A stretch of 64,000 bases of DNA from Acholeplasmataceae bacterium UBA6150 (GCA_002423145.1 DIUU01000005.1:62001-126000); one strand, 5' to 3'; numbered from the stretch's first letter, positions 35,558 through 44,824 are shown. Notes: generated from the sequence alone by a model not told the origin. Numbers and translations are program-made.

Positions 35558-35614
35558 TGTTTTTACCTACTTTATGTAATAATATGGGTAGTACATCTTC
35601 GTGATGGGTTATGA

Positions 35615-35620
35615 TATAAT
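35615..35620 (+). promoter_or_regulatory. Extended -10 promoter of the membrane-anchored protease
   Basis: TGATATAAT (TATAAT at 35615-35620) carries the TG extension. The -35 region (TACATC) is weak. AAAGGAG and the ATG at 35672 follow about 35-50 bp downstream. Confidence 0.5.
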
Positions 35621-35671
35621 GTAATTAATAAGGAAATCTTTAAAGGATTTTCAGTAAAGGAGCAATCGAAC

Positions 35672-36826
35672 ATGAAGAAATTTTTTGGATATATTCGTAA
35701 TACAATTGTCGTGCTAGGCTTGCTCTATGTAACCAGTATGTTTGTGGATATTCGAGTTGAAGGTGTTCCTTTAAATTCGATTTATGAAACCGCAGCCAAA
35801 GAAACCTATAAATTCGTTGAAGATTTAATCGATCGAATTCGTAAAGAACCTGAAGTCACTGAGCTCGTGATTGTCCGTAATGACGAGGGTCAATATGTCT
35901 TTACCACCAACATTAAAAATGTTTCAAAGGATGAATTAATTTCAATTACCATTCAAGGGGTTACGTATACTGAATTTGAGATTGTTTCAAAGCGTACATC
36001 CATCGAAGTCAAATTCATTGCTAGTGTCACATTCGAGCCCGGTGAAGCCAATAAACAATTTACTGTCAATAGTATTCGCTACATCCGAAACGACACCGAA
36101 CATGTCTTAAATGCGAATGTCATTGGCAATGCATTTAAGTCGATTGATTTAGCCATTGTTGAAGCAAAAAAGAACAGTGTCATTGGGATTTATAACTGTA
36201 ATCAAGGTGAGTTTACTACCACCTGCTCTTCTTGGGGTTCAGGGGTCATATTTGACCGCGATAGTCGTCAAGTTACACAAGGTTTGATTACATTTACTGA
36301 ATACGATTATTACATCATCACCAATGCCCATGTGGTCGAAGGTGGATCTATTTTTAGAATTTACTATAATTCACAAGAACTCAACGACCGTGCAACGCTC
36401 GTTGGTAAGTACACTGTAGATACCGATTTGGCCATTTTAAAATTGACAACCCGTGCTCAATTGGTTGTCTTGGCAGATGATCAATTTGATACATTTGAAG
36501 CCGTACCCGTTTATCAAGGACAAACGGTCTTCTCTATTGGTTCCCCAGGTGGACCAGAAAACTTCAATACTGTGAAAGAGGGTACCGTGACTGCTTTAAA
36601 TGTACCTATCAGTTTAGGGGAAGATTCTGAATTATGTCAATCTACATGTTCTTCCTTTCAAACCAATGCAGCATTAGGTGCGGGTTCTTCCGGTGGTGCG
36701 ATGTTCGATAGTGCTGGTAACCTGATTGGTATACATTTCGCAGGTAATGCTGAAAATACCATATCGTCTGAAATTCCAATGTCTAAAGTATTCGAAGCGA
36801 TTGCCGCTATATTAAATCAAGACTAA
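35672..36826 (+). CDS. Membrane-anchored trypsin-like serine protease without PDZ domain
   Basis: A 384-residue protein with one N-terminal membrane anchor (about residues 10-27), an extracellular spacer domain of roughly 140 residues with no recognised family, then a chymotrypsin-fold protease. The triad is visible as His220 (IITNAHVV), Asp252 (VDTDLAILKL) and Ser340 in GAGSSGGAMFD, where HtrA enzymes usually have GNSGGP. Four Cys (176, 185 and a CQSTC pair) could form disulfides. There is no C-terminal PDZ domain, unlike HtrA/DegP. It probably works in surface quality control. Single-gene unit with a strong terminator. Confidence 0.85.
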   Translation: MKKFFGYIRNTIVVLGLLYVTSMFVDIRVEGVPLNSIYETAAKETYKFVEDLIDRIRKEPEVTELVIVRNDEGQYVFTTNIKNVSKDELISITIQGVTYTEFEIVSKRTSIEVKFIASVTFEPGEANKQFTVNSIRYIRNDTEHVLNANVIGNAFKSIDLAIVEAKKNSVIGIYNCNQGEFTTTCSSWGSGVIFDRDSRQVTQGLITFTEYDYYIITNAHVVEGGSIFRIYYNSQELNDRATLVGKYTVDTDLAILKLTTRAQLVVLADDQFDTFEAVPVYQGQTVFSIGSPGGPENFNTVKEGTVTALNVPISLGEDSELCQSTCSSFQTNAALGAGSSGGAMFDSAGNLIGIHFAGNAENTISSEIPMSKVFEAIAAILNQD

Positions 36827-36830
36827 ATAA

Positions 36831-36872
36831 AACGGAACTTATCCTTAGGGAAAAGTTCCGTTATTTTTTTTT
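36831..36872. terminator. Terminator between the protease and copper genes
   Basis: AACGGAACTT pairs exactly with AAGTTCCGTT, followed by ATTTTTTTT on the plus strand. The copZ stop codon of the convergent operon lies at the edge, so the hairpin may serve both directions. Confidence 0.85.
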
Positions 36873-37086
36873 AGATTATTTCTACTTTTACCGCTTTGTA
36901 ACCAGCTTCTATGATGGCTTCAATTAAAGAAATATTGTCCACAGTATCCACCACTTCTATCGTGGCATCGTTTTGTTTCAAGTTGACTACCACGTTTGAA
37001 ACGCCTTCTATATCAGTTAGCGCATTGGTCACATGTTTAACACAGTGCATGCAACTCATGCCTTGAATTTGAATTCTTTTTTTCAT
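36871..37086 (-). CDS. copZ: Copper chaperone CopZ
   Basis: A 71-residue HMA-domain protein that carries Cu(I) to CopA. The metal site GMSCMHCVKHV contains the MxCxxC motif near residue 10. The rest is a single ferredoxin-like beta-alpha-beta repeat. Its start overlaps the copA stop by 4 bp, making it the last gene of the csoR-copA-copZ operon. Confidence 0.92.
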   Translation of the reverse strand: MKKRIQIQGMSCMHCVKHVTNALTDIEGVSNVVVNLKQNDATIEVVDTVDNISLIEAIIEAGYKAVKVEII

Positions 37087-39536
37087 GCTTGTACCTCCTT
37101 TCTTTGAGGTTTAAATCGTTTTAATCTGAGTGCATTCATGACAACACTGACACTAGAAAAGCTCATCGCAGCCCCAGCTAGCATAGGATCAAGTAAAGGT
37201 CCACCAAATAAATATAGAACCCCCATAGCGACTGGAATACCGAGTGTGTTGTAGAAAAACGCCCAGAATAAGTTTTCTTTAATGTTGGTAATGGTCTTTT
37301 TAGATAACTCAATCGCGGTTGACACATCTCTTAAGTCATTTCTCATCAGTACGATATCGGCTGATTCAATGGCGACATCGGTACCATTTCCAATAGCAAT
37401 TCCAACATCTGCTAAAGCCAACGCAGGGGCATCGTTGATCCCATCGCCCACCATCGCTACCTTATAGCCTTGATCCATGAGTTTACGAACTTCTTTTGAC
37501 TTATCTTCAGGTAATACTTCAGCGATTACATCGGTAATACCCACTTCTTTAGCAATTGCTTTGGCTGTAATTTGATGGTCACCTGTCATCATGTAGACTT
37601 TTATACCTCTGGATTGAAGTGCCAAAATGGCTTCTTTTGAGGTAGGTTTAATCGTATCTGCTATGGCAATCAAACCGACGATGGTTTGATCTATAACGAC
37701 ATATACTAGGGTATTGCCTGCTTCTGACAACTCATCAGCTAATTTTTGAAGTTGTCCAATTTTGACTTTAAGTGAATTTACGAATTTTATATTCCCAATG
37801 TGAATGGATTTTTCATCGATGGTGCCTTCAACCCCATAACCAGGGTGATTTAGAAAATCCATCACGGGTTTCAATTTATAATTCTTCGATTTCGCCATTG
37901 AAACGATGGCTTCCCCCAGTGGGTGTTCGCTTTTAACTTCCAAGCTTGCTGCGATTTGTAAGAGTTGTTCTTCTGTATATTGACTGGTAGAAATGATCTT
38001 TTTAACTTGTGGTACCCCTTGTGTGATCGTACCTGTTTTATCTAAAACAACCACATTGATTTCATGGGCTTTTTCAAGGGCTTCACCGCTCTTGATGAGA
38101 ATGCCATTACTAGCACCTTTACCAGTGCCTACCATAATGGCGGTTGGCGTTGCTAATCCCAAAGCACAAGGACAAGCAATGACCAGTACAGCAATCATAT
38201 TTAAGAAACTAAAATCAAACGATTTACCCATAGAAAGCCAAAATACGAATGTTATCAAAGCTAAAACCATCACGATTGGAACGAAAATGCCTGAGATTTT
38301 ATCTGCTAATTTAGCGATTGGGGCTTTGGTCGACTGTGCATCTTCAACCAATTTGATGATTTGTGCCAAAGTGGATTCTTTGCCCACTTTGGTTGCTTTG
38401 ATGGTGAGTGCACCATTTTTATTAATCGATGCTCCGATGACAGGATCCCCTACTTTTTTCTCTACAGGCATGGATTCTCCTGTAATCATGGATTCATCGA
38501 TACTGGAAATTCCTTCAACGATTAAACCATCTACAGGGACGCGTTCGCCCGGTTTAACTACAATTAAATCATCTTTAATGACGTCTTCTACAGGCAGTAT
38601 GTGTTCTTCCCCTTTAATCAAAACAATGGCTGTTTTTGGTGATAAATCGACCAATTTCTTAATCGCTTCTGAGGTTTTACCTTTAGAAATTGTCTCGAAA
38701 TATTTACCCAAAATAATCAGTGTGATAACGACTGCAGCAACCTCAAAGTACAAATTCGTTGTGTGAACTCGATTGGTTAAAATCAGCACCGTTCCGTAAA
38801 TACCTTGAAGGAAAGCTGCCCCAGTACCCAAAGCTACCAAAGTATCCATATTTGGATTTCGATGGATCAATGTTTTAAACCCAATGAAATAAAACTGATA
38901 TCCAATTACTACCACTGGGAGTGTTAAAAACAGTTGTGAGAGCGCGAATGCATTTGCTGACATGTGCGGGTCTAGCCATATTGGTAATGGTAAACCAATC
39001 ATATGTCCCATGGCGATATACAGCAATGGAAGCGTAAATAACGCCGAAAAAACAAATTTATACAACATAATTTTGCTTGCTCGATCTTTACCTTTTTGAT
39101 GTTCATCTAAAGATTTTTCAGTTTTAAGTTTATACCCTGAAATCATGATTTTTCGTTTCAATAATTCCGGATCAAATGTGGCAGAGTCCACAGTAATCTT
39201 CAGTTTTTCAGTGGTTAAATTCACTTCAGCTGTCAAGACACCTGGTGTCTTTTTGGCTGTTTTTTCTACAGCAATAACACACGCAGCACATGTCATCCCC
39301 TCGACAGAAAACTGTTTTGACTCCGTCATTAAAATGGCTTTATATCCAGCCTTTTTGACAGAATCCTCAATGGATGAAATGTTGGTTTTTTGTTCATCAA
39401 ACTGAACTTCCATTCGATTAGTGATGAGATTAACGCTGACTTTATCTACCCCATCTACTTTTGAAGTTGCTTTTTCAACACTTCTAACGCAGGCAGCACA
39501 AGTCATACCTTCAATATTGAATATTTTTTTATCCAT
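37083..39536 (-). CDS. copA: Copper-exporting P1B-type ATPase
   Basis: CopA pumps Cu(I) out of the cell. The 817-residue protein has two N-terminal HMA domains with GMTCAACV motifs (about residues 9-17 and 79-87), eight membrane helices, the actuator TGE motif (MITGESMPVEK), the metal-channel signature IACPCALGLATPTA, the phosphorylated DKTGT loop, the HP dipeptide (SEHPLGEAI) and GDGINDAPALA. Layout and length match the Firmicutes CopA group. It lies 2 bp after csoR. Confidence 0.96.
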   Translation of the reverse strand: MDKKIFNIEGMTCAACVRSVEKATSKVDGVDKVSVNLITNRMEVQFDEQKTNISSIEDSVKKAGYKAILMTESKQFSVEGMTCAACVIAVEKTAKKTPGVLTAEVNLTTEKLKITVDSATFDPELLKRKIMISGYKLKTEKSLDEHQKGKDRASKIMLYKFVFSALFTLPLLYIAMGHMIGLPLPIWLDPHMSANAFALSQLFLTLPVVVIGYQFYFIGFKTLIHRNPNMDTLVALGTGAAFLQGIYGTVLILTNRVHTTNLYFEVAAVVITLIILGKYFETISKGKTSEAIKKLVDLSPKTAIVLIKGEEHILPVEDVIKDDLIVVKPGERVPVDGLIVEGISSIDESMITGESMPVEKKVGDPVIGASINKNGALTIKATKVGKESTLAQIIKLVEDAQSTKAPIAKLADKISGIFVPIVMVLALITFVFWLSMGKSFDFSFLNMIAVLVIACPCALGLATPTAIMVGTGKGASNGILIKSGEALEKAHEINVVVLDKTGTITQGVPQVKKIISTSQYTEEQLLQIAASLEVKSEHPLGEAIVSMAKSKNYKLKPVMDFLNHPGYGVEGTIDEKSIHIGNIKFVNSLKVKIGQLQKLADELSEAGNTLVYVVIDQTIVGLIAIADTIKPTSKEAILALQSRGIKVYMMTGDHQITAKAIAKEVGITDVIAEVLPEDKSKEVRKLMDQGYKVAMVGDGINDAPALALADVGIAIGNGTDVAIESADIVLMRNDLRDVSTAIELSKKTITNIKENLFWAFFYNTLGIPVAMGVLYLFGGPLLDPMLAGAAMSFSSVSVVMNALRLKRFKPQRKEVQA

Positions 39537-39538
39537 TT

Positions 39539-39793
39539 CTACATCATCCTTTCAATCAATTGCTCGATTTCTTTAATCTTAGTCTCAGCATCGTTATTTT
39601 CAATCGACTCGATAACGCAATGATTGAGATGTTCCGACAATATTTGTTTGTTTGCACGCTTAATCAAGGCAATGGTCGCCATTAACTGGTTAGAGATATC
39701 TACACAATAACGATTTTCTTCAAGCATCTTTAATGAAGCTTCGAGTTGACCTTTCGCATTTTTGAGTGTTTTATAGGCTGTGTCATGTTTCAT
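39539..39793 (-). CDS. csoR: Copper-sensing repressor CsoR
   Basis: An 84-residue all-helical repressor of the CsoR/RcnR family. The Cu(I) ligands are in the expected pattern: Cys near 30 (NRYCVDI) and the His/Cys pair near 55-59 (EHLNHCV). Copper binding would release it from the operator at 39804-39825 just upstream of its own gene, giving autoregulated induction of csoR-copA-copZ. Confidence 0.92.
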   Translation of the reverse strand: MKHDTAYKTLKNAKGQLEASLKMLEENRYCVDISNQLMATIALIKRANKQILSEHLNHCVIESIENNDAETKIKEIEQLIERMM

Positions 39794-39803
39794 TGTTTTC
39801 TCC

Positions 39804-39825
39804 TATCCCCCCCGGTGGGGGTATA
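39804..39825. promoter_or_regulatory. CsoR-type operator
   Basis: The pseudo-palindrome reads TATACCCCC-ACC-GGGGGGGATA on the minus strand, a TATA-flanked C-tract/G-tract as in known CsoR operators. The island is conspicuously GC-rich in AT-rich DNA and overlaps the predicted transcription start. Confidence 0.85.
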
Positions 39826-39832
39826 CATCATC

Positions 39833-39861
39833 ATTATATCGTATCCTAACCATTTATGCAA
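39833..39861 (-). promoter_or_regulatory. Promoter of csoR-copA-copZ
   Basis: TTGCAT (39861-39856) and TATAAT (39838-39833) on the minus strand are 17 bp apart, and the CsoR operator begins 8 bp downstream of the -10 box. Confidence 0.7.
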
Positions 39862-39862
39862 A

Positions 39863-39911
39863 AGAAAAAGACGCTTCTAATTAGAATTTTATCTTCTAAT
39901 TTAGAGCGTCT
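39863..39911 (-). terminator. Terminator of the OYE/alarmone synthetase unit
   Basis: AGACGCTCTAAATTAGAA and TTCTAATTAGAAGCGTCT form a long stem with a short A/T loop, followed by TTTTTC on the minus strand. It lies directly after the stop of the OYE gene. Confidence 0.85.
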
Positions 39912-39913
39912 AC

Positions 39914-40930
39914 TTATTTTTTAGAACGTTCGTATTGGACCGGCCAAGGTAAATCAAAACGCATTCTTTGTGCGAAACGAAGCGGAAAATACGGATCCTT
40001 CAGTGCTAGACGACCAAAGAAAATCATGTCGGCTTCATCGGATTCGAGCACCCCATTGGCCATGACTGGGTCTTCTATAAGTCCCCCTGCTATGACGACT
40101 AGTTTGGTTTCTTTACGAATCTTTTTTGCGAACATCAATTGATACCCTGGATAATCATCGATGGGTACTTTAACGATCCCACCGGATGAGACATGGACAA
40201 TATCGACATAACCATGTGGCAGACCATTGATGATTTCAGCCCAAGTTTGGGGATGTAATCCTTCTTTTACATAGTCTTCTGCGGAGATTCTCAATGATAA
40301 TGGGTATTCTAAAGGCCACTCAGAACGAACTGCTTCAATCACTTCATACAGGAATCGGTTTCGATTGACCTGAGTTCCCCCATATTGGTCTGTTCTTGTA
40401 TTCGACAGGGGTGAGGTGAATTCATGGATGAGATAGCCATGTGCTGCATGGATTTCGATACAATCAAAATTGGCTTCTCTAGCCCGTCTCGCAGCATTCT
40501 TATATTTTTCAATCAATGATTTAATGTCATCCACAGTTAAAGCAGAGGGTTCAGCATATCCTTCAAATGCGATAGCACTTGGGGCTTTTGGTATATCCGT
40601 AGCTCTGGATTTTCGACCTGCATGGGCGATTTGTAAACACGCCTTGGCATCATTCGCGTGAATTTGCTTGGTAATCCATTTGAACCCTTTGACGTGTTCT
40701 TCGTCCCAAATTCCCAAATCATTGACGGTGATTCGACCCTCAGGTTCAATCGCTGTCGCTTCAATGATGATGAATCCGATTTGTCCTATGGCTCTAGATG
40801 CATAATGAATGACATGAAAATCCGTAGCCATGCCCTGATCTGTTGCACTATACATGCACATGGGTGGCATCACAATACGGTTTTTTAAATCCATATTTTT
40901 TATCGTTACTGGTGTAAATAAGTGGGTCAT
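39914..40930 (-). CDS. NADH:flavin oxidoreductase, Old Yellow Enzyme family (YqjM/NamA-like)
   Basis: A 338-residue FMN enzyme that reduces activated C=C bonds, for example in enals and quinone-like electrophiles. The YqjM-type redox Cys is in PPMCMYSATDQG (about 25), then QIAHAGRKS (about 103), HAAHGYLIHEFTSP (about 168) and SAEDYVKEGL. The length and the Cys near residue 25 mark the thermophilic-like YqjM group. Its start overlaps the alarmone synthetase stop by 4 bp. Confidence 0.9.
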   Translation of the reverse strand: MTHLFTPVTIKNMDLKNRIVMPPMCMYSATDQGMATDFHVIHYASRAIGQIGFIIIEATAIEPEGRITVNDLGIWDEEHVKGFKWITKQIHANDAKACLQIAHAGRKSRATDIPKAPSAIAFEGYAEPSALTVDDIKSLIEKYKNAARRAREANFDCIEIHAAHGYLIHEFTSPLSNTRTDQYGGTQVNRNRFLYEVIEAVRSEWPLEYPLSLRISAEDYVKEGLHPQTWAEIINGLPHGYVDIVHVSSGGIVKVPIDDYPGYQLMFAKKIRKETKLVVIAGGLIEDPVMANGVLESDEADMIFFGRLALKDPYFPLRFAQRMRFDLPWPVQYERSKK

Positions 40931-41622
40931 GGTTGATCTCCTTTTTCCGCTTGTTTGAGCACCTCATCTAGCTCATTCTTAATCTTTTGCATCCGTTTAT
41001 CGGTCGTGGAAATGATTTCAGCACATTGTTTTAATTCATCCTTAAGTTCATGTGGTATGGATGCGAAATTTTTATACTTCATATCGTGTTCCAAACTAGC
41101 CCAAAAGTCCATCGCAATCGTCCGAATTTGGACTTCAACACGTAAGCGACGCTTTGAATCACTAAAATAGACTGGGATTTCAATGGTTAAATGTAAACTT
41201 CGATACCCATTTTCTTTTGGCTTTTTAATGTAATCTTTGATTTGAATCAATGTCACATCATCTTGAGAGACAAACATATTCGCGATTTCGTATATATCAT
41301 CGATATATGTACAAACAATACGAACCCCAGCGATGTCATTGATGTGTTTTAAGTTGTCGAGCGTTCTTTCCAACCCATAACGAGATAATTTGCTTAAAAT
41401 GCTTTGGTTTTTCTTTAATCTAACCTTAATAAACTCAATGGGATTGCGTCTGTAACGCATGTTGAGTTCATCATTGAGTATTTCAAATTTAGTTTGTACC
41501 TCACGCATAGCTGCGTAATATGCCATCATCAATCTCTGATATTCTGCTTGTTGATTAATGAATTCTATCGGGGGTTGAAGTGTTGATTCGGTCAGCAGGT
41601 TTTTTTCAAGTTCTATAGACAC
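40927..41622 (-). CDS. Small alarmone synthetase, RelA/SpoT domain
   Basis: A 231-residue (p)ppGpp synthetase of the YjbM/YwaC type. Synthetase motifs are IKVRLKKNQSILSKL, NDIAGVRIVCTYIDDIY (about 94), KPKENGYRSLHLTIEIPV (about 133) and VEVQIRTIAMDFWASLEHDMKY (about 163). There is no HD hydrolase, TGS or ACT domain. An extended -10 (TGATATAAT, TATAAT at 41656-41651) lies about 30 bp upstream. It is co-transcribed with the OYE gene, so alarmone output and electrophile detoxification may share control. Confidence 0.93.
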   Translation of the reverse strand: MSIELEKNLLTESTLQPPIEFINQQAEYQRLMMAYYAAMREVQTKFEILNDELNMRYRRNPIEFIKVRLKKNQSILSKLSRYGLERTLDNLKHINDIAGVRIVCTYIDDIYEIANMFVSQDDVTLIQIKDYIKKPKENGYRSLHLTIEIPVYFSDSKRRLRVEVQIRTIAMDFWASLEHDMKYKNFASIPHELKDELKQCAEIISTTDKRMQKIKNELDEVLKQAEKGDQP

Positions 41623-41741
41623 ATTGAAATCCTCACTTTCGTCTATCTTTATTATATCAATAATAAGGCAGTAAATCGAGGTCTATCCGTCATTATCCTT
41701 TGAAAGAATACCTATTTTCCCAACGATTACTTAAATTTAAG

Positions 41742-41775
41742 CAAAAAAAATACAAAACGGGGGCGTTTTGTATTT
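41742..41775 (-). terminator. Terminator at the end of the acyl-CoA gene train
   Basis: AATACAAAACG pairs with CGTTTTGTATT around CCCC on the minus strand, followed by TTTTTT. It lies just after the stop of the last alpha/beta hydrolase gene. Confidence 0.85.
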
Positions 41776-41781
41776 TAGAAT

Positions 41782-42660
41782 TTAGCGAATAAATTTTAAT
41801 ATCTCCGCGGTAAGTTCATCGGGTTTATCCACCAGTGGTGAGTGACCACAGTTTTCAAACTTCACATATTTCGATTGAGGTAAGGCATTTAAGTTATCAT
41901 TCACCATATACTCTGGTACGGTTTTGTCCAGTGTTCCCCAAAACATTAGTGTATCTGCTTTTATTTGCTTAATAGAGCCATCACCTTTGGTATAAAGATT
42001 GGGTGTATCACTCATATTTAAGCAAGCTAAAGCGTAATCAGCATCGACTAGACAGCGTTGTTTCAATGTTTCTTTGATATAAAGCTGATTGGCTTCAGGG
42101 GTAGGTTTTTGATTCGTATAAATGGTTAAGTCGTAGATATAAGACATAAAGAATGCATTTTCAGTAGCAATCGCATCCAACACAGGCTTGACTTGTAAAG
42201 GGTCATTTGCCAATTCGTCTTTAGATTTGTACCCTTCTGTAAAGATCGGGGCGTTATTTTTGTCTTTTTTAAATATTGGATAACCTTTATGGGTTGTTGA
42301 ATTGATCAAAATCAATTTTTCCACCGATTTAGGATAACGACTGGCGAACTCCATGGCTACGCCACCACCCAGTGACCACCCAACAATACTGGCTTTATCG
42401 ATTTTTAACTCTGACATAAACAGTTGGATATCTGTTGCGAGATTGGCTAACGTATCAAAGCGTTCTAAATAACTTGAGTCACCGAAACCCCTTAAATCCA
42501 GTGCGATAACTCTGAGGTTGTTTGGCAAGCGTTCAATCAAAGGTAGATAGTATACCGATGACGATAAATTCCCATGAATCAATAAGAGAACCTTGCCTTC
42601 ACCCTTTTCCAGGTAAGCATAGGTTTCACCATTTTTTAATTGAACAAATTTCTTTTCCAT
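41782..42660 (-). CDS. Alpha/beta hydrolase
   Basis: A 292-residue hydrolase without signal peptide. The oxyanion segment is LLLIHGNLSSSVYYLPLI, the nucleophile elbow VGWSLGGGVAME (Ser about 95), the acid near FWGTLDKTVPE and the His in FENCGHSPLVDKP. A cap domain of about 100 residues lies between. The substrate is unknown; it probably cleaves an ester, thioester or lactone of the compound imported by the Liv-type transporter. It is the last gene of the train, 10 bp after the next hydrolase. Confidence 0.85.
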   Translation of the reverse strand: MEKKFVQLKNGETYAYLEKGEGKVLLLIHGNLSSSVYYLPLIERLPNNLRVIALDLRGFGDSSYLERFDTLANLATDIQLFMSELKIDKASIVGWSLGGGVAMEFASRYPKSVEKLILINSTTHKGYPIFKKDKNNAPIFTEGYKSKDELANDPLQVKPVLDAIATENAFFMSYIYDLTIYTNQKPTPEANQLYIKETLKQRCLVDADYALACLNMSDTPNLYTKGDGSIKQIKADTLMFWGTLDKTVPEYMVNDNLNALPQSKYVKFENCGHSPLVDKPDELTAEILKFIR

Positions 42661-42670
42661 AGTTAATCTC

Positions 42671-43492
42671 CTATATGGTGTACTTGGTATCTTTAGCGTT
42701 GATGAATCCTAAGCATAATGTTGTAAATAATAGCGGTTTTTCATACATCGAGGCGTGTCCAGCGTTGGGAATTTTGATCCAATGCGAGTTTGGTATACGT
42801 TTCGCAACGTAAGCTTGATTCTCCACTGGGGTCAAATAGTCATCTTCTGCCGATATAATTAAGGTTTCTGCTTTGATTTCATGCAGTTTTTCTTTGACAT
42901 CATAGGATTCACTCGATAGTGTTAACCGTTCCATTTGATCTAAAAATAAGGCATTTGAGAAGACTGGTACCAATATTTTTTTACGATTTTGCATCCACTC
43001 TTGATTTTTTTCATAAAACCCGGGTGAATAAATAACTGGTATTGCCGTATTATAGTAGGCTTCTCCATTTCGGGTTTTACCAGCAGCCATCCAAGCTCTA
43101 CCGATATCTTTCAACCAAGGGTTGGTATAAGCAGCGGTATTGAATAGTACCAGACGATCAACTAGTTTTGGGTGTTGTATTGCAAATTGAATGGCAATCT
43201 CTCCCCCATAAGAAATACCGACAATGGAAGCCTGCTCTAATTTTAAATGATCGAACAGCGATTTTAACAAATCGACTTGAATTTGATGGGTATAGGTTTC
43301 ACCGATTAATTTATCGGTTTGCCCTTGATCGAAAAAATCAACGCGAATAAGGCGATTATTGACTTTGAAACTATCCACAAATGGTGCCCAGCTTCGGGTG
43401 GACATCATGATGCCATTCAATAATATGATGGGTTTCCCGCTGCCTTCATCTTCAAAAAATACTTGTTTTTGATTAATCCAAAAATGACTCAT
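42671..43492 (-). CDS. Alpha/beta hydrolase
   Basis: A 273-residue hydrolase, distinct from its neighbour. It has IILLNGIMMSTRSWAPF as the oxyanion region, VGISYGGEIAIQFA as nucleophile elbow (Ser about 94), an acid in ISAEDDYLTPVE and His in PNAGHASMYEKP. It resembles the BioH/3-oxoadipate enol-lactonase-like group, but the substrate cannot be told. It overlaps the CoA-transferase gene by 20 bp, so the three are translated together. Confidence 0.85.
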   Translation of the reverse strand: MSHFWINQKQVFFEDEGSGKPIILLNGIMMSTRSWAPFVDSFKVNNRLIRVDFFDQGQTDKLIGETYTHQIQVDLLKSLFDHLKLEQASIVGISYGGEIAIQFAIQHPKLVDRLVLFNTAAYTNPWLKDIGRAWMAAGKTRNGEAYYNTAIPVIYSPGFYEKNQEWMQNRKKILVPVFSNALFLDQMERLTLSSESYDVKEKLHEIKAETLIISAEDDYLTPVENQAYVAKRIPNSHWIKIPNAGHASMYEKPLLFTTLCLGFINAKDTKYTI

Positions 43493-44795
43493 GAAGGTAT
43501 CCTGCTTTTACTGCTTCCTGTGTAAGTTGTTCTCTAAATTTTGGATGGGCAATAGAAATCAACAATTTCGTTCTTTCACGAATGTTGGTACCTCGCAATC
43601 CAACCAAACCATACTCGGTGACAACAAAGTCAACATCATTGCGGGATAATGAGACGGCTGCACCTGGTTTTAACATGCTAACAATTTTGGACACTTCTTC
43701 TTTTTCACCGGTTTCAGGATTTTTCACCATAGCCGTTGAATATAGAGCAATGAAACTTCTTCCACCCTTGGCGTTTTGTGCACCAACAGCGGTATCGCTT
43801 TGTCCACCAGTGCCTGAAAATTGTTGGGTTCCAATCGATTCTGAACAACATTGACCCGTTAGATCAATTTCAATGGTTGAGTTGATCGATACTTGATTAT
43901 CATTTAATCCAATGATGGCAGGATCATTGACATATTTACCATTTAAAATCCAGCAAGATGGATTATCATGCACAAAATCATATAGTTCTTGCGTACCCAT
44001 GGCGAAACACGCAATGTGTTTGTTGCGGTGTAGTGTTTTTTTCTTTCCAGTAATGACCCCAGCTTTGATGAGGTTCATCATTTCATTGGTGAACATTTCA
44101 GTGTGAATGCCCAAATCTTTTTTACCATATAAAGACTTCGCTACTGCGTTTGGCATACCACCAATACCGAGTTGAATGGTATCGCCATCGTTGATTTTAT
44201 CTGCAATCAAACGGCCAATAATCATGTCTTTTTCAGAGGGTTCAATGTCTGGAATGGTTGGTACTGGGTAATCGGCTTTGACCAAATAATCAACTTCACT
44301 GATGTGAACTTCTAGATCACCAATCGTTCTTGGAAAATTAGGGTTGACTTCAAAAATCACAATGTCAGCGACTTCGACCATTTGTTTTTCATACACATTA
44401 GAAGTCGATAAAGAAATATAGCCATGTTCATCAGGCATGCTTGCAGCGGTGACGAACAAGTTTGGTTTTTTATAAAATAAACGCTTATATCCAGCTAAAT
44501 GCAAGTGGTTTGGAATAAACGAGATATTGCCATGGGGATGTACTTTTCTCAACACATTGGTATAGAACCAACCATCGAGGTTAAATTTGTTACGGTATTT
44601 TTCTTCAATGAAAAAATCCGCGTTTACAATCGGTAAACAGTTGGTCACTGTAACCTTTTCAATACGGTCGGCACAGAGGTGTAAATTCGCCATAAATAGT
44701 TGTGGCTCATTGGCAGCCATACCTACAACGATTTCATCTTTGGATCCAACTAAATCAATCATTTCTTTAACAGTGATATATCTGGCTTGTTTCAT
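43473..44795 (-). CDS. Acetyl-CoA hydrolase/transferase family protein (4-hydroxybutyrate CoA-transferase-like)
   Basis: A 440-residue class I CoA-transferase that would move CoA from acetyl-CoA or another donor to a short acid. The two Pfam halves are visible: an N-terminal domain, then the C-terminal domain with LGIGGMPNAVAKSL (about 219), HTEMFTNEMMNLI (about 234) and FSGTGGQSDTAVGAQ (about 328). The enzyme would activate the acid released or imported by its neighbours. A strong hairpin separates it from the upstream binding-protein gene. Confidence 0.9.
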   Translation of the reverse strand: MKQARYITVKEMIDLVGSKDEIVVGMAANEPQLFMANLHLCADRIEKVTVTNCLPIVNADFFIEEKYRNKFNLDGWFYTNVLRKVHPHGNISFIPNHLHLAGYKRLFYKKPNLFVTAASMPDEHGYISLSTSNVYEKQMVEVADIVIFEVNPNFPRTIGDLEVHISEVDYLVKADYPVPTIPDIEPSEKDMIIGRLIADKINDGDTIQLGIGGMPNAVAKSLYGKKDLGIHTEMFTNEMMNLIKAGVITGKKKTLHRNKHIACFAMGTQELYDFVHDNPSCWILNGKYVNDPAIIGLNDNQVSINSTIEIDLTGQCCSESIGTQQFSGTGGQSDTAVGAQNAKGGRSFIALYSTAMVKNPETGEKEEVSKIVSMLKPGAAVSLSRNDVDFVVTEYGLVGLRGTNIRERTKLLISIAHPKFREQLTQEAVKAGYLHESFLD

Positions 44796-44824
44796 AAGTG
44801 ACCTCTTTCCAAAAAAATAGGGTT

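Noticed and set aside
36871..39793. Mobile or laterally acquired metal-resistance island
   Set aside because: No transposase, integrase, direct repeats or clear base-composition break is visible around csoR-copA-copZ; the only GC-rich spot is the operator.
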